Source: Zea mays
Lineage: Eukaryota; Streptophyta; Magnoliopsida; Poales; Poaceae
Direction of reading: 5' to 3'
Length of the DNA stretch: 64,000 nucleotides
Assembly (NCBI RefSeq): GCF_902167145.1
Contig: NC_050097.1
Span: forward strand, 223,405,034 to 223,469,033
This document shows, one piece after another, positions 11,501-22,532 of the stretch. Every line of letters begins with the position of its first letter. The first letter of the stretch is position 1. The notes beneath the pieces were generated by a model that worked only from the letters and a program-made list of their open reading frames with translations, did no database searches and was not told where the DNA came from. Made by a program: the position numbers and the translations under genes.

Positions 11501-11802
11501 CTTCTAAAGACAGTGACACCTACATCAGTAAAAAGACAGTTGTAGCCCATTTGACATAATTGTGAAACAGAAAGCAAGTTGTAATCTAAAGAATCTACAA
11601 GAAAAACATTGGAAATAGAATGGTCAGGAGATATAGCAATTTTACCCAATCCTTTGACCAAACCTTGATTTCCATCCCCGAATGTGATAGCTCGTTGGGG
11701 ATCTTGGTTTTTCTCATATGAGGAGAACATCCTTTTCTCCCCGGTCATGTGGTTTGTGCACCCGCTGTCGAGTATCCAACTTGAGCCCCCGGATGCATAA
11801 AC
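8586..11802 (-). pseudogene. pol: Pol of element A, frameshifted in reverse transcriptase
   Basis: The order is that of Ty1/copia. First comes a protease with DSGCTNHM, then an HHCC zinc region ([15 protein letters not shown] to CSACQAGK). The integrase core follows with [16 protein letters not shown] and [10 protein letters not shown]. Next is RT with [29 protein letters not shown] and YVDD (codons at 9505-9516), and last RNase H with YSDADWAG, STAEAEY and DNESAI. The reading frame breaks at about 9430. Compared with element B, 26 bases are missing just after the segment coding FEMS, so the downstream RT end and RNase H are in another frame. The pol frame opens at GTTTATGC directly after an in-frame TAG and has no ATG, so expression must depend on recoding or splicing. 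Without the deletion the length would match element B's pol of about 1,065 residues. Confidence 0.9.
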
Positions 11803-11815
11803 CTACAAAACAAAT

Positions 11816-14503
11816 TTAGTTCTTGACTTTAGGTACCCAAACTGTTTTGGGTCCTTTGGCATTAGAAACAAGAACTTTGGGTACCCAAACACAAGTCTTT
11901 GATCCCTTGTGTTTGCCCCCAACAAATTTGGCAACTACCTTGCCGGATTTGCTTGTAAGCACATAAGAAGCATCAAAAGTTTTAAATGAAATAGCATGAT
12001 CATTTGATGCAATAGGAGTTTTCTTTCTAGGCAACTTGGCACAGGTTGGTTGCCTAGAGCTAGATGTCTCACCCTTATACATAAAAGCATGATTAGGGCC
12101 AGAGTGAGACTTCCTAGAATGAATTTTCCTAATTTTGTCCTTGGGATAACCGGCATGGTACAAAATGTAACCCTCGTTATCCTGAGGCATGGGAGCTTTG
12201 CCTTTAACAAAGTTGGACAATCTCTTAGGAGGGGCACTAAGTTTAACATTGTCTCCCCTTTGGTAGCCAATGTCATCCTTAATGCCAGGGCGTCTCCCAT
12301 TATAAAGCATGCTACGAGCAAATTTAAATTTCTCATTCTCTAGGTTGTGCTCGGCAATTTTAGCATCTAGTTTTGCTATATGATCATTTTGTTGTTTAAT
12401 TAAAGCCATATGATCATGAATAGCATTAACATCAACATCTCTACATCTAGTACAAATAGATACATGCTCAACAATAGATGTAGAAGGTTTGCAAGAATTA
12501 AGTTCAACAATCTTAGCATGAAGAATATCATTTTTATCTCTAAGATTGGAAATGGTAGCATTGCAAACATCTAGTTCTTTAGCCTTAGCAATTAAATTCT
12601 CATTTTCTACTCTAAGGCTAGCAAGTGAAATGTTTAATTCTTCAATCCTAGCAACCAAATCATTATTATCTCTAGGATTGGGAATTGAAACATTACAAAC
12701 ATGTGAATCAACCTTAGCATTTAAACTAGCATTTTCATGTCTAAGGTTGTCAATCATCTCACGGCAAGTGCTTAGCTCACTAGATAATTTTTCACATTTC
12801 TCAATTTCTAGAGCATAAGCCTTTTTAACCTTAACATGTTTTTTGTTTTCTTTAATTAGACAATCCTCTTGGGAATCCAAAAGGTCATCCTTTTCATGAA
12901 TAGCACTAACCAATTCATTTAATTTTTCCTTTTGAGCTATGTTAAGGTCGGCAAAAAGGGAACGCAAATTATCTTCCTCATCACTAGCATTGTCATCACT
13001 AGAGGATTCATATTTAGTGGAAGATTTAGATTTAACCTTCTTTTTGCCGTCCTTTGCCATGAGGCACTTGTGGCCGACGTTGGGGAAGAGAAGCCCCTTG
13101 GTGACGGCGATGTTGGCGACGTCCTCGTCGTCGGAGGAGTCGCTTGAGCTCTCGTCGGAGTCCCACTCGCGACAAACATGGGCATCGCCGCCCTTCTTGT
13201 AATACCTCTTCTTCTCCTTTCTTCTCCCCTTCTTGTCGTCGCCTCGGTCACTGTCACTAGATATAGAACATTTAGCAATAAAATGACCGGGCTTACCACA
13301 CTTGTAGCAAACTTTCTTGGAGCGGGACTTGTAATCCTTCCCCCTCCTTTGCTTGAGGATTTGGCGGAAGCTCTTGATGACGAGCGCCATTTCCTTATTG
13401 TCGAGCTTGGAGGCGTCTATGGGTTGTCGACTTGGTGTAGACTCCTCCTTCTTCTCCTCCGTTGCCTTGAATGCAACGGGTTGAGCTTCGGATGTGGTGG
13501 CATCATCAAGCTCGTTGATCTTCCTCGAGCCTTCGATCATGCACTCAAAACTTACAAAATTCCCGATAACTTCCTCGGGGGTCATTTTAGTATATCTAGG
13601 ATTACCACGAATTAATTGAACTTGAGTAGGGTTAAGGAAAATAAGTGATCTTAGAATAACCTTAACCACCTCGTGGTCATCCCACTTTACGCTCCCGAGG
13701 TTGCGCGCTTGGTTCACCAAGGTCTTGAGCCGATTGTACATGTGTTGTGGCTCCTCCCCTTTGCGAAGCCGGAACCGACCGAGCTCCCCCTCAATCGTTT
13801 CCCGCTTGGTGATCTTGGTGAGCTCATCACCTTCATGCGCGGTCTTGAGTAAATCCCAAATCTCCTTTGCGTTCTTCAACCCTTGAACTTTGTTATACTC
13901 CTCTCTACTCAAAGAGGCTAGGAGTATTGTTGTTGCTTGAGAGTTGAAGTGCTCGATTTGGGCCACCTCATCCTCATCATAGTTCTCATCCCCTACTGAC
14001 AGTACCTGTGCACCAAACTCAACAACATCCCATATACTTTTGTGGAGCGAGGTTAGATGAAATCGCATTAAATCGCTCCACCTAGCGTAATCTTCACCAT
14101 CAAAAGTTGGTGGTTTGCCTAATGGGACGGAAAGTAAAGGTGTATGTTTGGAAATGCGAGGGTAGTGTAGGGGGATCTTACTATACTTCTTGCGCTCTTG
14201 GCGCTTAGAAGTGACGGAGGGCGCATCGGAGTCGGAGGTCGATGTTGATGAAGTGTCGGTCTCGTAGTAGACCACCTTCCTCATCCTTTTGTGCTTGTCC
14301 CCTCTCCGATGCGGTTTGTGAGAAGAAGACTTTTCCTTCTTCTCTTTGTGGTGAGAGGAGGAAGACTTTTTCTCCTTCCGTTTGGAGGAGTCCTTCTTTT
14401 TCTCCTTCCTCTTGGTGCGGGACTCTTCCGATGAAGTACTCCCATGGCTTGTAGTGGGCTTTTCGCCGGTTTCCATCTCCTTCTTGGCGTGATCTCCCGA
14501 CAT
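11816..14503 (-). CDS. gag: Gag of element A (Sirevirus-type)
   Basis: This is an 895-residue ORF starting at the ATG at 14503, about 33 bases from the primer site. The first 90 residues are extremely rich in Lys and Ser (SKRKEKKSSSSHHK and similar). The retrotransposon gag core follows, with FDGEDYARW and MYNRLKTLVNQARNLGS. A CCHC zinc knuckle CYKCGKPGHFIAKC lies near residues 399-412 and binds RNA. The next 200 residues include heptad-like coiled-coil stretches with a semi-repeated NLRDKND pattern. The C-terminus carries two WVPK repeats. Gag this long, with a coiled coil after the knuckle, is typical of Sireviruses, where that part is reported to bind dynein-light-chain-8-like proteins. 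The ORF is intact. It ends in TAA, 13 bases before the pol frame, which is in a different phase. Confidence 0.9.
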   Translation of the reverse strand: MSGDHAKKEMETGEKPTTSHGSTSSEESRTKRKEKKKDSSKRKEKKSSSSHHKEKKEKSSSHKPHRRGDKHKRMRKVVYYETDTSSTSTSDSDAPSVTSKRQERKKYSKIPLHYPRISKHTPLLSVPLGKPPTFDGEDYARWSDLMRFHLTSLHKSIWDVVEFGAQVLSVGDENYDEDEVAQIEHFNSQATTILLASLSREEYNKVQGLKNAKEIWDLLKTAHEGDELTKITKRETIEGELGRFRLRKGEEPQHMYNRLKTLVNQARNLGSVKWDDHEVVKVILRSLIFLNPTQVQLIRGNPRYTKMTPEEVIGNFVSFECMIEGSRKINELDDATTSEAQPVAFKATEEKKEESTPSRQPIDASKLDNKEMALVIKSFRQILKQRRGKDYKSRSKKVCYKCGKPGHFIAKCSISSDSDRGDDKKGRRKEKKRYYKKGGDAHVCREWDSDESSSDSSDDEDVANIAVTKGLLFPNVGHKCLMAKDGKKKVKSKSSTKYESSSDDNASDEEDNLRSLFADLNIAQKEKLNELVSAIHEKDDLLDSQEDCLIKENKKHVKVKKAYALEIEKCEKLSSELSTCREMIDNLRHENASLNAKVDSHVCNVSIPNPRDNNDLVARIEELNISLASLRVENENLIAKAKELDVCNATISNLRDKNDILHAKIVELNSCKPSTSIVEHVSICTRCRDVDVNAIHDHMALIKQQNDHIAKLDAKIAEHNLENEKFKFARSMLYNGRRPGIKDDIGYQRGDNVKLSAPPKRLSNFVKGKAPMPQDNEGYILYHAGYPKDKIRKIHSRKSHSGPNHAFMYKGETSSSRQPTCAKLPRKKTPIASNDHAISFKTFDASYVLTSKSGKVVAKFVGGKHKGSKTCVWVPKVLVSNAKGPKTVWVPKVKN

Positions 14504-14536
14504 CACTTCGAGCGGTTAGGCTCTAATGAAGCACCG

Positions 14537-14549
14537 GGCTCTGATACCA
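14537..14549 (-). other. Primer binding site of element A
   Basis: On the minus strand the sequence is TGGTATCAGAGCC, two bases after the 5' LTR end. It is the standard plant site complementary to the 3' end of initiator tRNA-Met. Confidence 0.93.
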
Positions 14550-14551
14550 AT

Positions 14552-15793
14552 TGATAGTCGCCTAGAGGGGGGGGGGTGAATAGGGCGAAACTGAAATTTA
14601 CAAATATAAACACAACTACAAGCCGGGTTAGCGTTAGAAATATAAACGAGTCCGAGAGAGAGGGCGCAAAACAAATCCCAAGCGAATAAGCAAGTGAGAC
14701 ACGGAGATTTGTTTTACCGAGGTTCGGTTCTTGCAAACCTACTCCCCGTTGAGGAGGCCACAAAGGCCGGGTCTCTTTCAACCCTTCCCTCTCTCAAACG
14801 GTCTCTCGGACCGAGTGAGCTTCTCTTCTCAAATCAAAGCCGGGAACAAAACTTTCCCGCAAGGGCCACCACACAATTGGTGCCTCTTGCCTTGATTACA
14901 ATGGAGTTGTGATCTCAAGAACAAGTGAGAAAGAAAAGAAGCAATCCAAGCGCAAGAGCTCAAATGAACACGACAAATCACTCTCACTAGTCACTAGGGC
15001 TTTGTGTGGAATTGGAGAGGATTTGATCTCTTTAGTGTGTCTAGAATTGAATGCTAGAGCTCTTGTAGTAGTTGAGAAGTGGAAAACTTGGATGCAATGA
15101 ATGGTGGGGTGGTTGAGGTATTTATAGCCCCAACCACCAAAAGTGGCCGTTGGGAGCCTGTCTGCTCGATGGCGCACCGGACAGTCCGGTGCACACCGGA
15201 CAGTCCGGTGCCCCCTGCCACGTCATCACTGCCGTTGGATTCTGACCGTTGGAGCTTCTGACTTGTGGGCCCGCCTGGGTGTCCGGTGCATACCGGACAG
15301 GTACTGTTTGCTGTCCGGTGTGCCAGCATGGGCGAGCCTGCCCTCTGCGCGTGCAGAGCGCGCATTAAATGCGCGGCAGAGAGCCGTTGGCGCGGAGATA
15401 TCCGTTGGAGTTTCCCGAAGCTGGCGAGTTCCTGAGGCCGACCTCCCTTGGCGCACCGGACACTGTCCGGTGTACACCGGACAGTCCGGTGAATTATAGC
15501 CGAGTCGCCCCTGGAAATTCCCGAAGGTGGCGAGTTTGAGTCTGAGTCCCCCTGGTGCACCGGACATGTCCGGTGACACACCGGACAGTCCGGTGCGCCA
15601 GACCAGGGGTGCCTTCGGTTGCCCCTTTGCTCCTTTGTTGAATCCAAAACTTGGTCTTTTTATTGGCTGAGTGTGAACCTTTTACACCTGTATAATCTAT
15701 ACACTTGGGCAAACTAGTTAGTCCAAAGATTTGTGTTGGGCAATTCAATCACCAAAATTATTTAGGACTAGGTGTAAGCCTAATTCCCTTTCA
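14552..15793 (-). repeat. 5' LTR of element A
   Basis: This 1,242-base LTR has plus-strand borders TGATAGTCG and CCCTTTCA. It contains the minus-strand TATA box TATAAATA (plus-strand 15118-15125), the CCGGAC-GTCCGG palindromes between 15175 and 15600, and a poly-G run of ten next to the primer-site end. Its U3 lies about 1.1-1.7 kb upstream of the start codon of the neighbouring IBR3-like gene and drives transcription away from it. Confidence 0.93.
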
Positions 15794-15921
15794 CTAATTT
15801 TTATTTTTTTTATTTTATTCAATTTTAGTATCTATATTGCTAAATTCTTGTTTTAATTTTTATATTTGGTAATTTAGTAACTAAAATGTAATATTAGTCC
15901 ATAGAAACCAAACATCCACTT
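15794..15921. mobile_element. Right fragment of the MITE split by Sirevirus A
   Basis: The fragment begins with the second CTAAT copy, continues in AT-rich sequence and ends AGTCCATAGAAACCAAACATC, the inverted counterpart of the left fragment at 6443-6468. This type of small AT-rich inverted-repeat element is common near grass genes. Confidence 0.6.
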
Positions 15922-16652
15922 AGCAAAAATGTAAATATAGCTGTTTTCTTATTTTAGAAAAATCTTTTTCACACTTCCGTGTTTGGGATGAATCTCCAGT
16001 CCTGAAGCTGTAATTTATAATATCAATTTAAATAATTTTAAAAATATTTCTAAATTAAATAATAAACAAAATGACTTATGTAAGACCATATTTGGAAGCA
16101 CATATTTTTTAAGAAACCGATTTATAGAAATTGAGGTGGTTCTAAACATAGCAGTTTATGACTCTGTTTATAGAAATTAGATTCTCAGTTTCTTAAAAAC
16201 CAAGAAGCTGACCTCTCATCGCTAAAAGATAAAAACCAGTTTCTTATTATGTGTTTGGTTTGAAGTTAAAGTGGGATGAGATCGAGGTGACACTGTTTTC
16301 TTGATTTTTTGGGATCATATCGCCACTAAAAGTTAATTCGGTGTTTACCTCGCTTTTACATGACTCTTATCCAAACACTATAGAAACAGTGGTCGCCCTC
16401 TTCCATCCTTCTATGTACATCCAACCAAATACATCCTTAAAAACTAGGTTACTTTAAATATGACTTAAATGTCTTCTAAAAGCTTATAACTATAGCTCTA
16501 CAATTTTCTGGGACACCTAATAATCTGTTTTATCTGTATCAATTTTTTGGAGCTCGAGGTGTACCAAAATATCTGGGGGAAATCTCCACTCTCGCTAACC
16601 GGTTTTCGGCGTGATGGCTGATGAGTTGTTCCACGGGAAGACAGACTGAGTC
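15922..16652. other. Upstream region of the IBR3-like gene, with possible MITE
   Basis: The region is AT-rich to about 16,480. Near 16,251-16,381 GTGTTTGGTTTGAAG and, in reverse, AGTGTTTGGATAAGAG may be the ends of a small MITE. No gene is seen. The last 200 bases hold the likely promoter of the gene at 16854, without an obvious TATA box. Confidence 0.4.
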
Positions 16653-16653
16653 T

Positions 16654-16685
<32 letters not shown>
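16653..16685 (+). repeat. GA microsatellite in the likely 5' leader
   Basis: A (GA)n run with one interruption lies about 170-200 bases before the start codon of the IBR3-like gene. GA/CT tracts near transcription starts are frequent in grasses and may bind GAGA-type factors. It may also simply be a length-variable marker. Confidence 0.75.
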
Positions 16686-16853
16686 CACACGCAAGACGAG
16701 CGTCGCCTTCTCCGAATCCCCTCCTTGCCAAACACGAGCTGCCTAACCAAATCCGTCCACGCTGTCTCGTCCCCTCGGCATCGCAGTCTCCTACCCAAAT
16801 CGTCCTCGTTTCCTCCTCCCCGAACTGACCCGCTGTTGCCGACGGCTAGTAGG

Positions 16854-19800
16854 ATGACGAAGCTGACCTCGGAGCTACTGCGGCCGGTGGTTCCGGCGGC
16901 GGCGCTGGACGAGGCGGCGCTGCTGCGCTACCTGGTGGCCAACGTCCCGGGCTTCCCGGGCCCCGCGCCCGCGCTATCGCTGACCCAGTTCGGGCACGGC
17001 CAGTCCAACCCCACCTACTGCATCCACGCCTCCGCGCCCGGCGGGGGGCAGCCCAGGCGCTACGTGCTCAGGAAGAAGCCGCCCGGGGCCATCCTCCAGT
17101 CCGCGCACGCCGTCGAGCGCGAGTACCAGGTCCGCTCCGGTTCCATCTCCATCTTCCCGCCGCCGCTCTTCTTCTGCGGAAAGGACGCCAATCCGATGTG
17201 CTAGTGGATGCGACCTTGTACGAATCACCCATTGGAATAGTGAATTTATTGTTTCCCTTCCACAGGCAGAGCTGTATTAGTACTAGATTTTGTTAGCAGT
17301 ATATATCCAGGTTCCAGGGAGAGAAACGGGCAGAATCAGTGCTGATTTCGATATTTTTTGCTGCGTTTTCCTACATGGCATTTTATTGCTTTCCATGTCT
17401 AATGCAATGAAATCTTACAAACTGAACCATCCTCTACCGTGGGAACCCTGTACAATTCAGTTCATTAGATAGTTTTTTTCTTCTTCTTCTTCTGAGCATT
17501 TCGAAAATCACTTGACAGCGGCGATGTACCTTATGTTATTGGCAAACAACTGCTTGCATCTTGGTCGGCGTGGAACAATTATGTAGTGTTTCCTTTCTTC
17601 TAATAACACATATGGGCTTACTCCAGTCATTTCCTATCGGGAAGCAGGTTCTCAAAGCTCTGGGGGATCACACAGATGTTCCTGTCCCGAAGGTTTATTG
17701 TCTCTGCACAGATGCAAGTGTAATTGGAACTCCTTTCTATATAATGGAGTATCTGGAAGGAATAATATATCCTGATAGCGCGTTGCCGGTATGATGTTTC
17801 CCCCCATGTTCTTATGTACTCTTTTGTACTGGCCAGGAGCCCAGAACTTCAATCTGTTTCTAAAATGTTTCTCGGCATATTTATGAAGCAGTTATTTATT
17901 TAGCTTACTAGCACTTTTAGTGGAAACACAGGGCACCGTGCCTATACACAATGTGTGTACCAATAGTAGTAACTTCTAGTTTGTGTTTGTTTGATCCTTT
18001 TGTTACAGGGGGTAACTCCATCTAAAAGGCGGGCTATATATTTGTCTACTGCCAAAACTTTGGCTGCTATACACAAAGTTGATATTAATGCCATTGGATT
18101 ACAAAAGTATGGGAGAAGAGACAATTATTGCAAAAGACAGGTAGGTTCTAATTACTCATTTTCTGCGTGTTGATTCACTCCTCTGACTTATTCCTTTTCT
18201 CTCTCCCTCAGTTTAGTAACCTTTACTGAATAATGAGTTTACAAACAAATATGCCCTCTCTTCATTCATGTCTAAATGAACGTACTCTTAAGTGGCAATC
18301 ATTTAACTTGTTAGTCTACACGCATCGATTTCCAATTATTCTTTTCTGCGTAAATGGATATTGCCTCACAACTTGTAGCTTGATCACTCAGGTTAAGAAA
18401 GAGATACCTAGTTGAATTGATCTGTGTGATGTTTTCCTGTGGTACTCCATTGCATTCGAAAATTGTTTCTGTATTGTGTTTCAGGTAGAAAGATGGGAGA
18501 GGCAATATCTTGCATCCACTGGCGAAGGGAAGCCTGCACGTTACCAGAGGATGCTTGATCTAGCTCGTTGGTTGAAAGAACATGTACCAGAAGAAGATTC
18601 CTCACCAGGACCAGGAACAGGCCTTGTGCATGGTGATTACCGCCCTGATAATCTAGTTTTTCATCCAACAGAGGTCTGGATTTCTGTCATTTGCAAGTGT
18701 TTGTGCATTCGTCTGTGTTGGGCATATAATTTTACATGATTTGTAAGACAATTAGATCTGCTTGTATACAGGACCGAGTAATTGGCGTTATTGATTGGGA
18801 ACTATCTACTTTGGGGAATCAGATGTGTGATGTTGCTTATAGCTGCTTGGTATGTACTTCCTTATTTTGACATCAATCGCCTATATTTAGTGTAAATCAT
18901 TCCTTTTGCATCATATCTTTTCCTGTTATATTCCGACAATGGTAGTTCATTGAAATTTGAATGTGATGCTGTTTGGTGTACTCGTTCAAAAAGACATTTT
19001 ACTTACTTTTACTCCGCTCATGGCTCGAGCTAGTTTCAACGAAGAACACATATTTTTTTGTACCATATTTTCCTTTTTTTTACTGCAGAGTGATGACCAT
19101 CAATAGAGTTGCAAGAGATAAGAGTTATGTAAGATGTTCTGTGTAACCCTTTAGAGCCCGCCCAAATTGAGTGGATCTGATCTCTCTTGTATTGCAGGGC
19201 CCCTCTAATGCAGTAAACTGTGCTTGTTAAGCTTACTGGTTTCCTTTTATATTTGGGGCCTTATTATCACTGCCTCTGAATTTGTACCATACCCCATGCT
19301 CAATAGCGATATATAAATATTCATTTTATTGCGTTTTTCTTGCTTTTTGTTTCACTATAATGTTATGTTACTTGTTTGGTTGTCTCTGATGACTTTCCTG
19401 TTCAGCCATATATTATCGATGCAGCACCCAGTGCAAGGACTTCTTATGGAGGGTTTCAAGATACTGGCATTCCAGATGGAATTCCTCAACTGGAAGAGTA
19501 CCTTTCTATATACTGCTCTTTTGCTGTAAGCATCAAATACACATATTCCAGGTTGGCAATGGATAAGCCACATTCTATTAGCTGTTTCCCTTCACTTATT
19601 CTAAAATATTTCTCAGGCAAGACCCTGGCCTGCTGCAAATTGGAAGTTCTACATTGCTTTTTCTTTGTTTCGTGGGGCATCTATCTATGCAGGAGTATAT
19701 CACAGATGGACTATGGTACGTGTTCCAAACTCCTGAAATCTGGAAGCTAAGACTTCTTATTTATTCTCATTTACTTGAGCTGGCACACAGGGTAATGCAT

Positions 19801-22489
19801 CAGGTGGTGAGCGCGCTAAATTTGCTGGCAGGGTTGCTAACGCTATGATTGACTGTGCCTGGGACTTCATAAATAGAGTAAATGTCCTGCAAGAACTGCC
19901 TTCTAAGGGTAATTATGTTCAGCAATTTCATCTTAACAACCTCCTGGAGTCTTTGTGGATACTGGGTAGGCAATTTGTGTTTTAACCATCCTTTGCATTC
20001 AACATTAGGTTCTCAAGTCTTAGGAGCATCGTGGCAAGAATTTCACAGAGAGGAAGAAAGTTCAACTTCTGAAAAGAATCAAGGAAAATTTGTTCCTAGT
20101 GAAAAGGTTATGCAGCTTCGAAAGAAACTAATAAAGTTTATCGAAGATCACATATACCCAATGGAGGCTGAGTTCTACAAACATGCACAATCAACCTCAA
20201 GATGGACAATTCATCCAGAAGAAGAAAATCTTAAAGCATTGGCAAAGAAGGAGGGCCTATGGAACTTGTTTATTCCGGTATGTTTCACCCCCTTTGAAAC
20301 CCTGTGTGCTTACATTATTTGAAAAATTCGCCTCATTATTTTTCTTCTGTTAATGGAGGTTCGTCTGTTCTGTAGTTGCTTCATCTATTCTAACTACAAT
20401 CGTTCATCTGCAGCTAGACAGTGCAGCGAGAGCTAGAAAGCTATTGTTTGAAGACCATTCTCAAATTTCCCTTGGAAGTTCGAATAATCTTTTGCTGGGC
20501 GCGGGTCTTACAAATCTTGAATATGGATATCTGTGTGAGATTATGGGACGTTCAGTTTGGGCTCCACAAATATTTAACTGTGGTGCACCTGATACAGGTA
20601 ACATGGAGGTAAGATAAAAATGATCTTCATTCTATTATGTAGAATAATGGTTAAAGTTATAGTTGGTTTAAAGGTCACAGTGGGGCCCATTAGATCTACC
20701 CCCATTTGGGGAAATAAAATATTTCTCAAATTTGTGCTTGGCATATAGTTCTTATCTTTATTTTTTGTCACATTGTGAAAAGTCTTGGATATCAACAATT
20801 ATATCTGACACTGTTTTCTAGCCATGTAAATATAAAGTACTTTTATATGCAGAAGAATCTTTATCTTCCATTTTCAGTGATTCATTGCAGTTGCTAGTCA
20901 GCATGAATAATTTGTTATGTGACAATTCATAATGCATATCAATCAGGTCCTGTTGAGGTATGGCACTAAGGAGCAACAGAAGCAATGGTTAGTTCCTTTA
21001 TTGGAAGGGACAATTCGTTCTGGATTTGCAATGACAGAACCACAAGTTGCATCTTCAGACGCGACAAATATAGAATGCTCAATATCCAGGTAATGAAAGG
21101 GGGAGAAAATGTTTACTGGCCTGTCAATGGTACTCCGTTTGGATGTTAATATTTCATTGCCCGTAGTTGCTTCTCTGTTCCCTTCTCTCTTGCTTGCCTC
21201 ATTCTGACCCTACTGTAGCTAACATTTTATTTTCCCACTTTTATCCAGGAAAAAGCTAAATGAAAGCTCTAAATAATATATATTTGCATGATATGCTGTT
21301 CTCTTGTAATTTAAATAGATGCGCTGTCTTTTTTGTTTGAACTTTATAAGCTCTTATTGTTTTTTTCCTTCTCAATAGGCAAGGAGATTTTTATGTGATA
21401 AATGGAAGGAAGTGGTGGACCAGTGGAGCTATGGATCCTAGGTGCAAAATCCTGATATTAATGGTAACTTGCATCTATCTATAGCTACGTGATACTGTGA
21501 TGGTGTATTGCCTAATTCCGTCTCAATGCTGATTTTATATTTTTTTCATTCAGGGAAAGACAGATTTTTCTGCACCTAAGCATAAGCAGCAGTCCATGAT
21601 TTTAGTGGACATCAACACTCCTGGGGTGCAGATAAAGAGACCATTGTTAGTCTTTGGTTTTGATGATGCACCTCATGGACACGCAGAGATTACATTTGAA
21701 AACGTGCGTGTTCCAGTAACAAATATCCTGCTTGGAGAAGGGCGTGGTTTTGAGATTGCTCAAGTAAGCACAGTGCCTTGCTGTTATTACCAATGCTTTT
21801 ACTGTAACTTGTGCTTTGTGTGATATATAGATGCTTCGCAGGGAAGACTTGGTCCTGGAAGGTTACATCATTGCATGAGGCTAGTAGGAGCAGCAGAACG
21901 TGGCATGAATCTGATGGTAGAGAGGGCCTTAAACAGGACCGCATTTGGAAAGAGGATTGCACAGCATGGTTCCTTTTTATCAGATCTTGCAAAGGTATGC
22001 TGGTTCGCTTCAGATAAATGAATCAAGAATTTTCCAGTTTAAACCTGCAATTTTTTCTCTCTCTCTCTGGCATTCCACTAACATGCATGCGGTTGCGGAG
22101 TGCAGTGTCGGATTGAACTGGAGCAGGCAAGGCTTTTAGTCCTTGAAGCTGCCGATCAACTCGATCGACATGGGAACAAGAAAGCACGTGGTATCCTCGC
22201 GATGGCCAAGGTAATAAGCCAAGCTTCTTGGTCATCACCTTCTTTTTTTAACAATTTTAGCAAAACGATTCAATGGAGCTGGCCTGCCTCCATGCAGGTT
22301 GCAGCTCCAAATATGGCCCTGAAGGTGCTTGACATGGCGATGCAAGTTCACGGCGCAGCTGGTGTCTCGTCTGACACGGTCTTGTCGCACCTATGGGCAA
22401 CGGCTAGGACACTGCGGATTGCAGACGGCCCCGACGAGGTCCATCTCGGGACAATCGCCAAGCTGGAACTGCGGAGGGCTAGGTTGTAA
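16854..22489 (+). CDS. IBR3: IBR3/ACAD10-type acyl-CoA dehydrogenase family protein, 16 exons
   Basis: Exons: 16854-17129, 17648-17788, 18009-18140, 18485-18673, 18772-18849, 19406-19525, 19617-19715, 19791-19908, 20009-20277, 20414-20608, 20947-21089, 21379-21463, 21554-21763, 21842-21994, 22106-22210 and 22298-22489. All junctions are GT-AG, and the sum is 2,505 bases for 834 residues. The N-terminal third is an aminoglycoside-phosphotransferase-like kinase fold ([22 protein letters not shown] catalytic loop, IDWE metal-binding motif). The C-terminal half is an acyl-CoA dehydrogenase domain ([43 protein letters not shown]). This fusion matches Arabidopsis INDOLE-3-BUTYRIC ACID RESPONSE 3, about 820 residues, and animal ACAD10/11. 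The protein ends in RRARL. ARL is a recognised plant peroxisomal targeting tripeptide, which agrees with a role in peroxisomal beta-oxidation of indole-3-butyrate to auxin. I see no frameshift or missing motif. The substrate is inferred from the family. Confidence 0.93.
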
Positions 22490-22526
22490 CTCGAGGGCGA
22501 TGTACAGCTCGCCCGTCTTGCGAATG

Positions 22527-22532
22527 AATAAA
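22527..22532 (+). terminator. Polyadenylation signal of the IBR3-like gene
   Basis: AATAAA lies 38 bases after the stop codon. A second AATAAATAAAT cluster follows near 22,580. Either could direct 3' end formation. Confidence 0.5.

Larger units (their letters stand above)
6469..15793 (-). mobile_element. Complete Sirevirus-type Ty1/copia retrotransposon (element A)
   Basis: The element runs right to left: 5' LTR 14552-15793, primer site 14537-14549, gag 11816-14503, pol 8586-11802, a purine-tract-rich 3' region 7745-8585 and the 3' LTR 6469-7744. A perfect 5-base duplication CTAAT flanks it (6464-6468 and 15794-15798). The very large gag with a CCHC knuckle and coiled-coil tail, the integrase-before-RT order, the repeated polypurine tracts and the palindromic U3 repeats are all traits of the Sirevirus lineage. 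The two LTRs differ by repeat copy number and a handful of substitutions seen by eye, so the insertion is fairly recent. Pol is broken, so the copy is not autonomous. I do not assign a named maize family. Confidence 0.93.
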
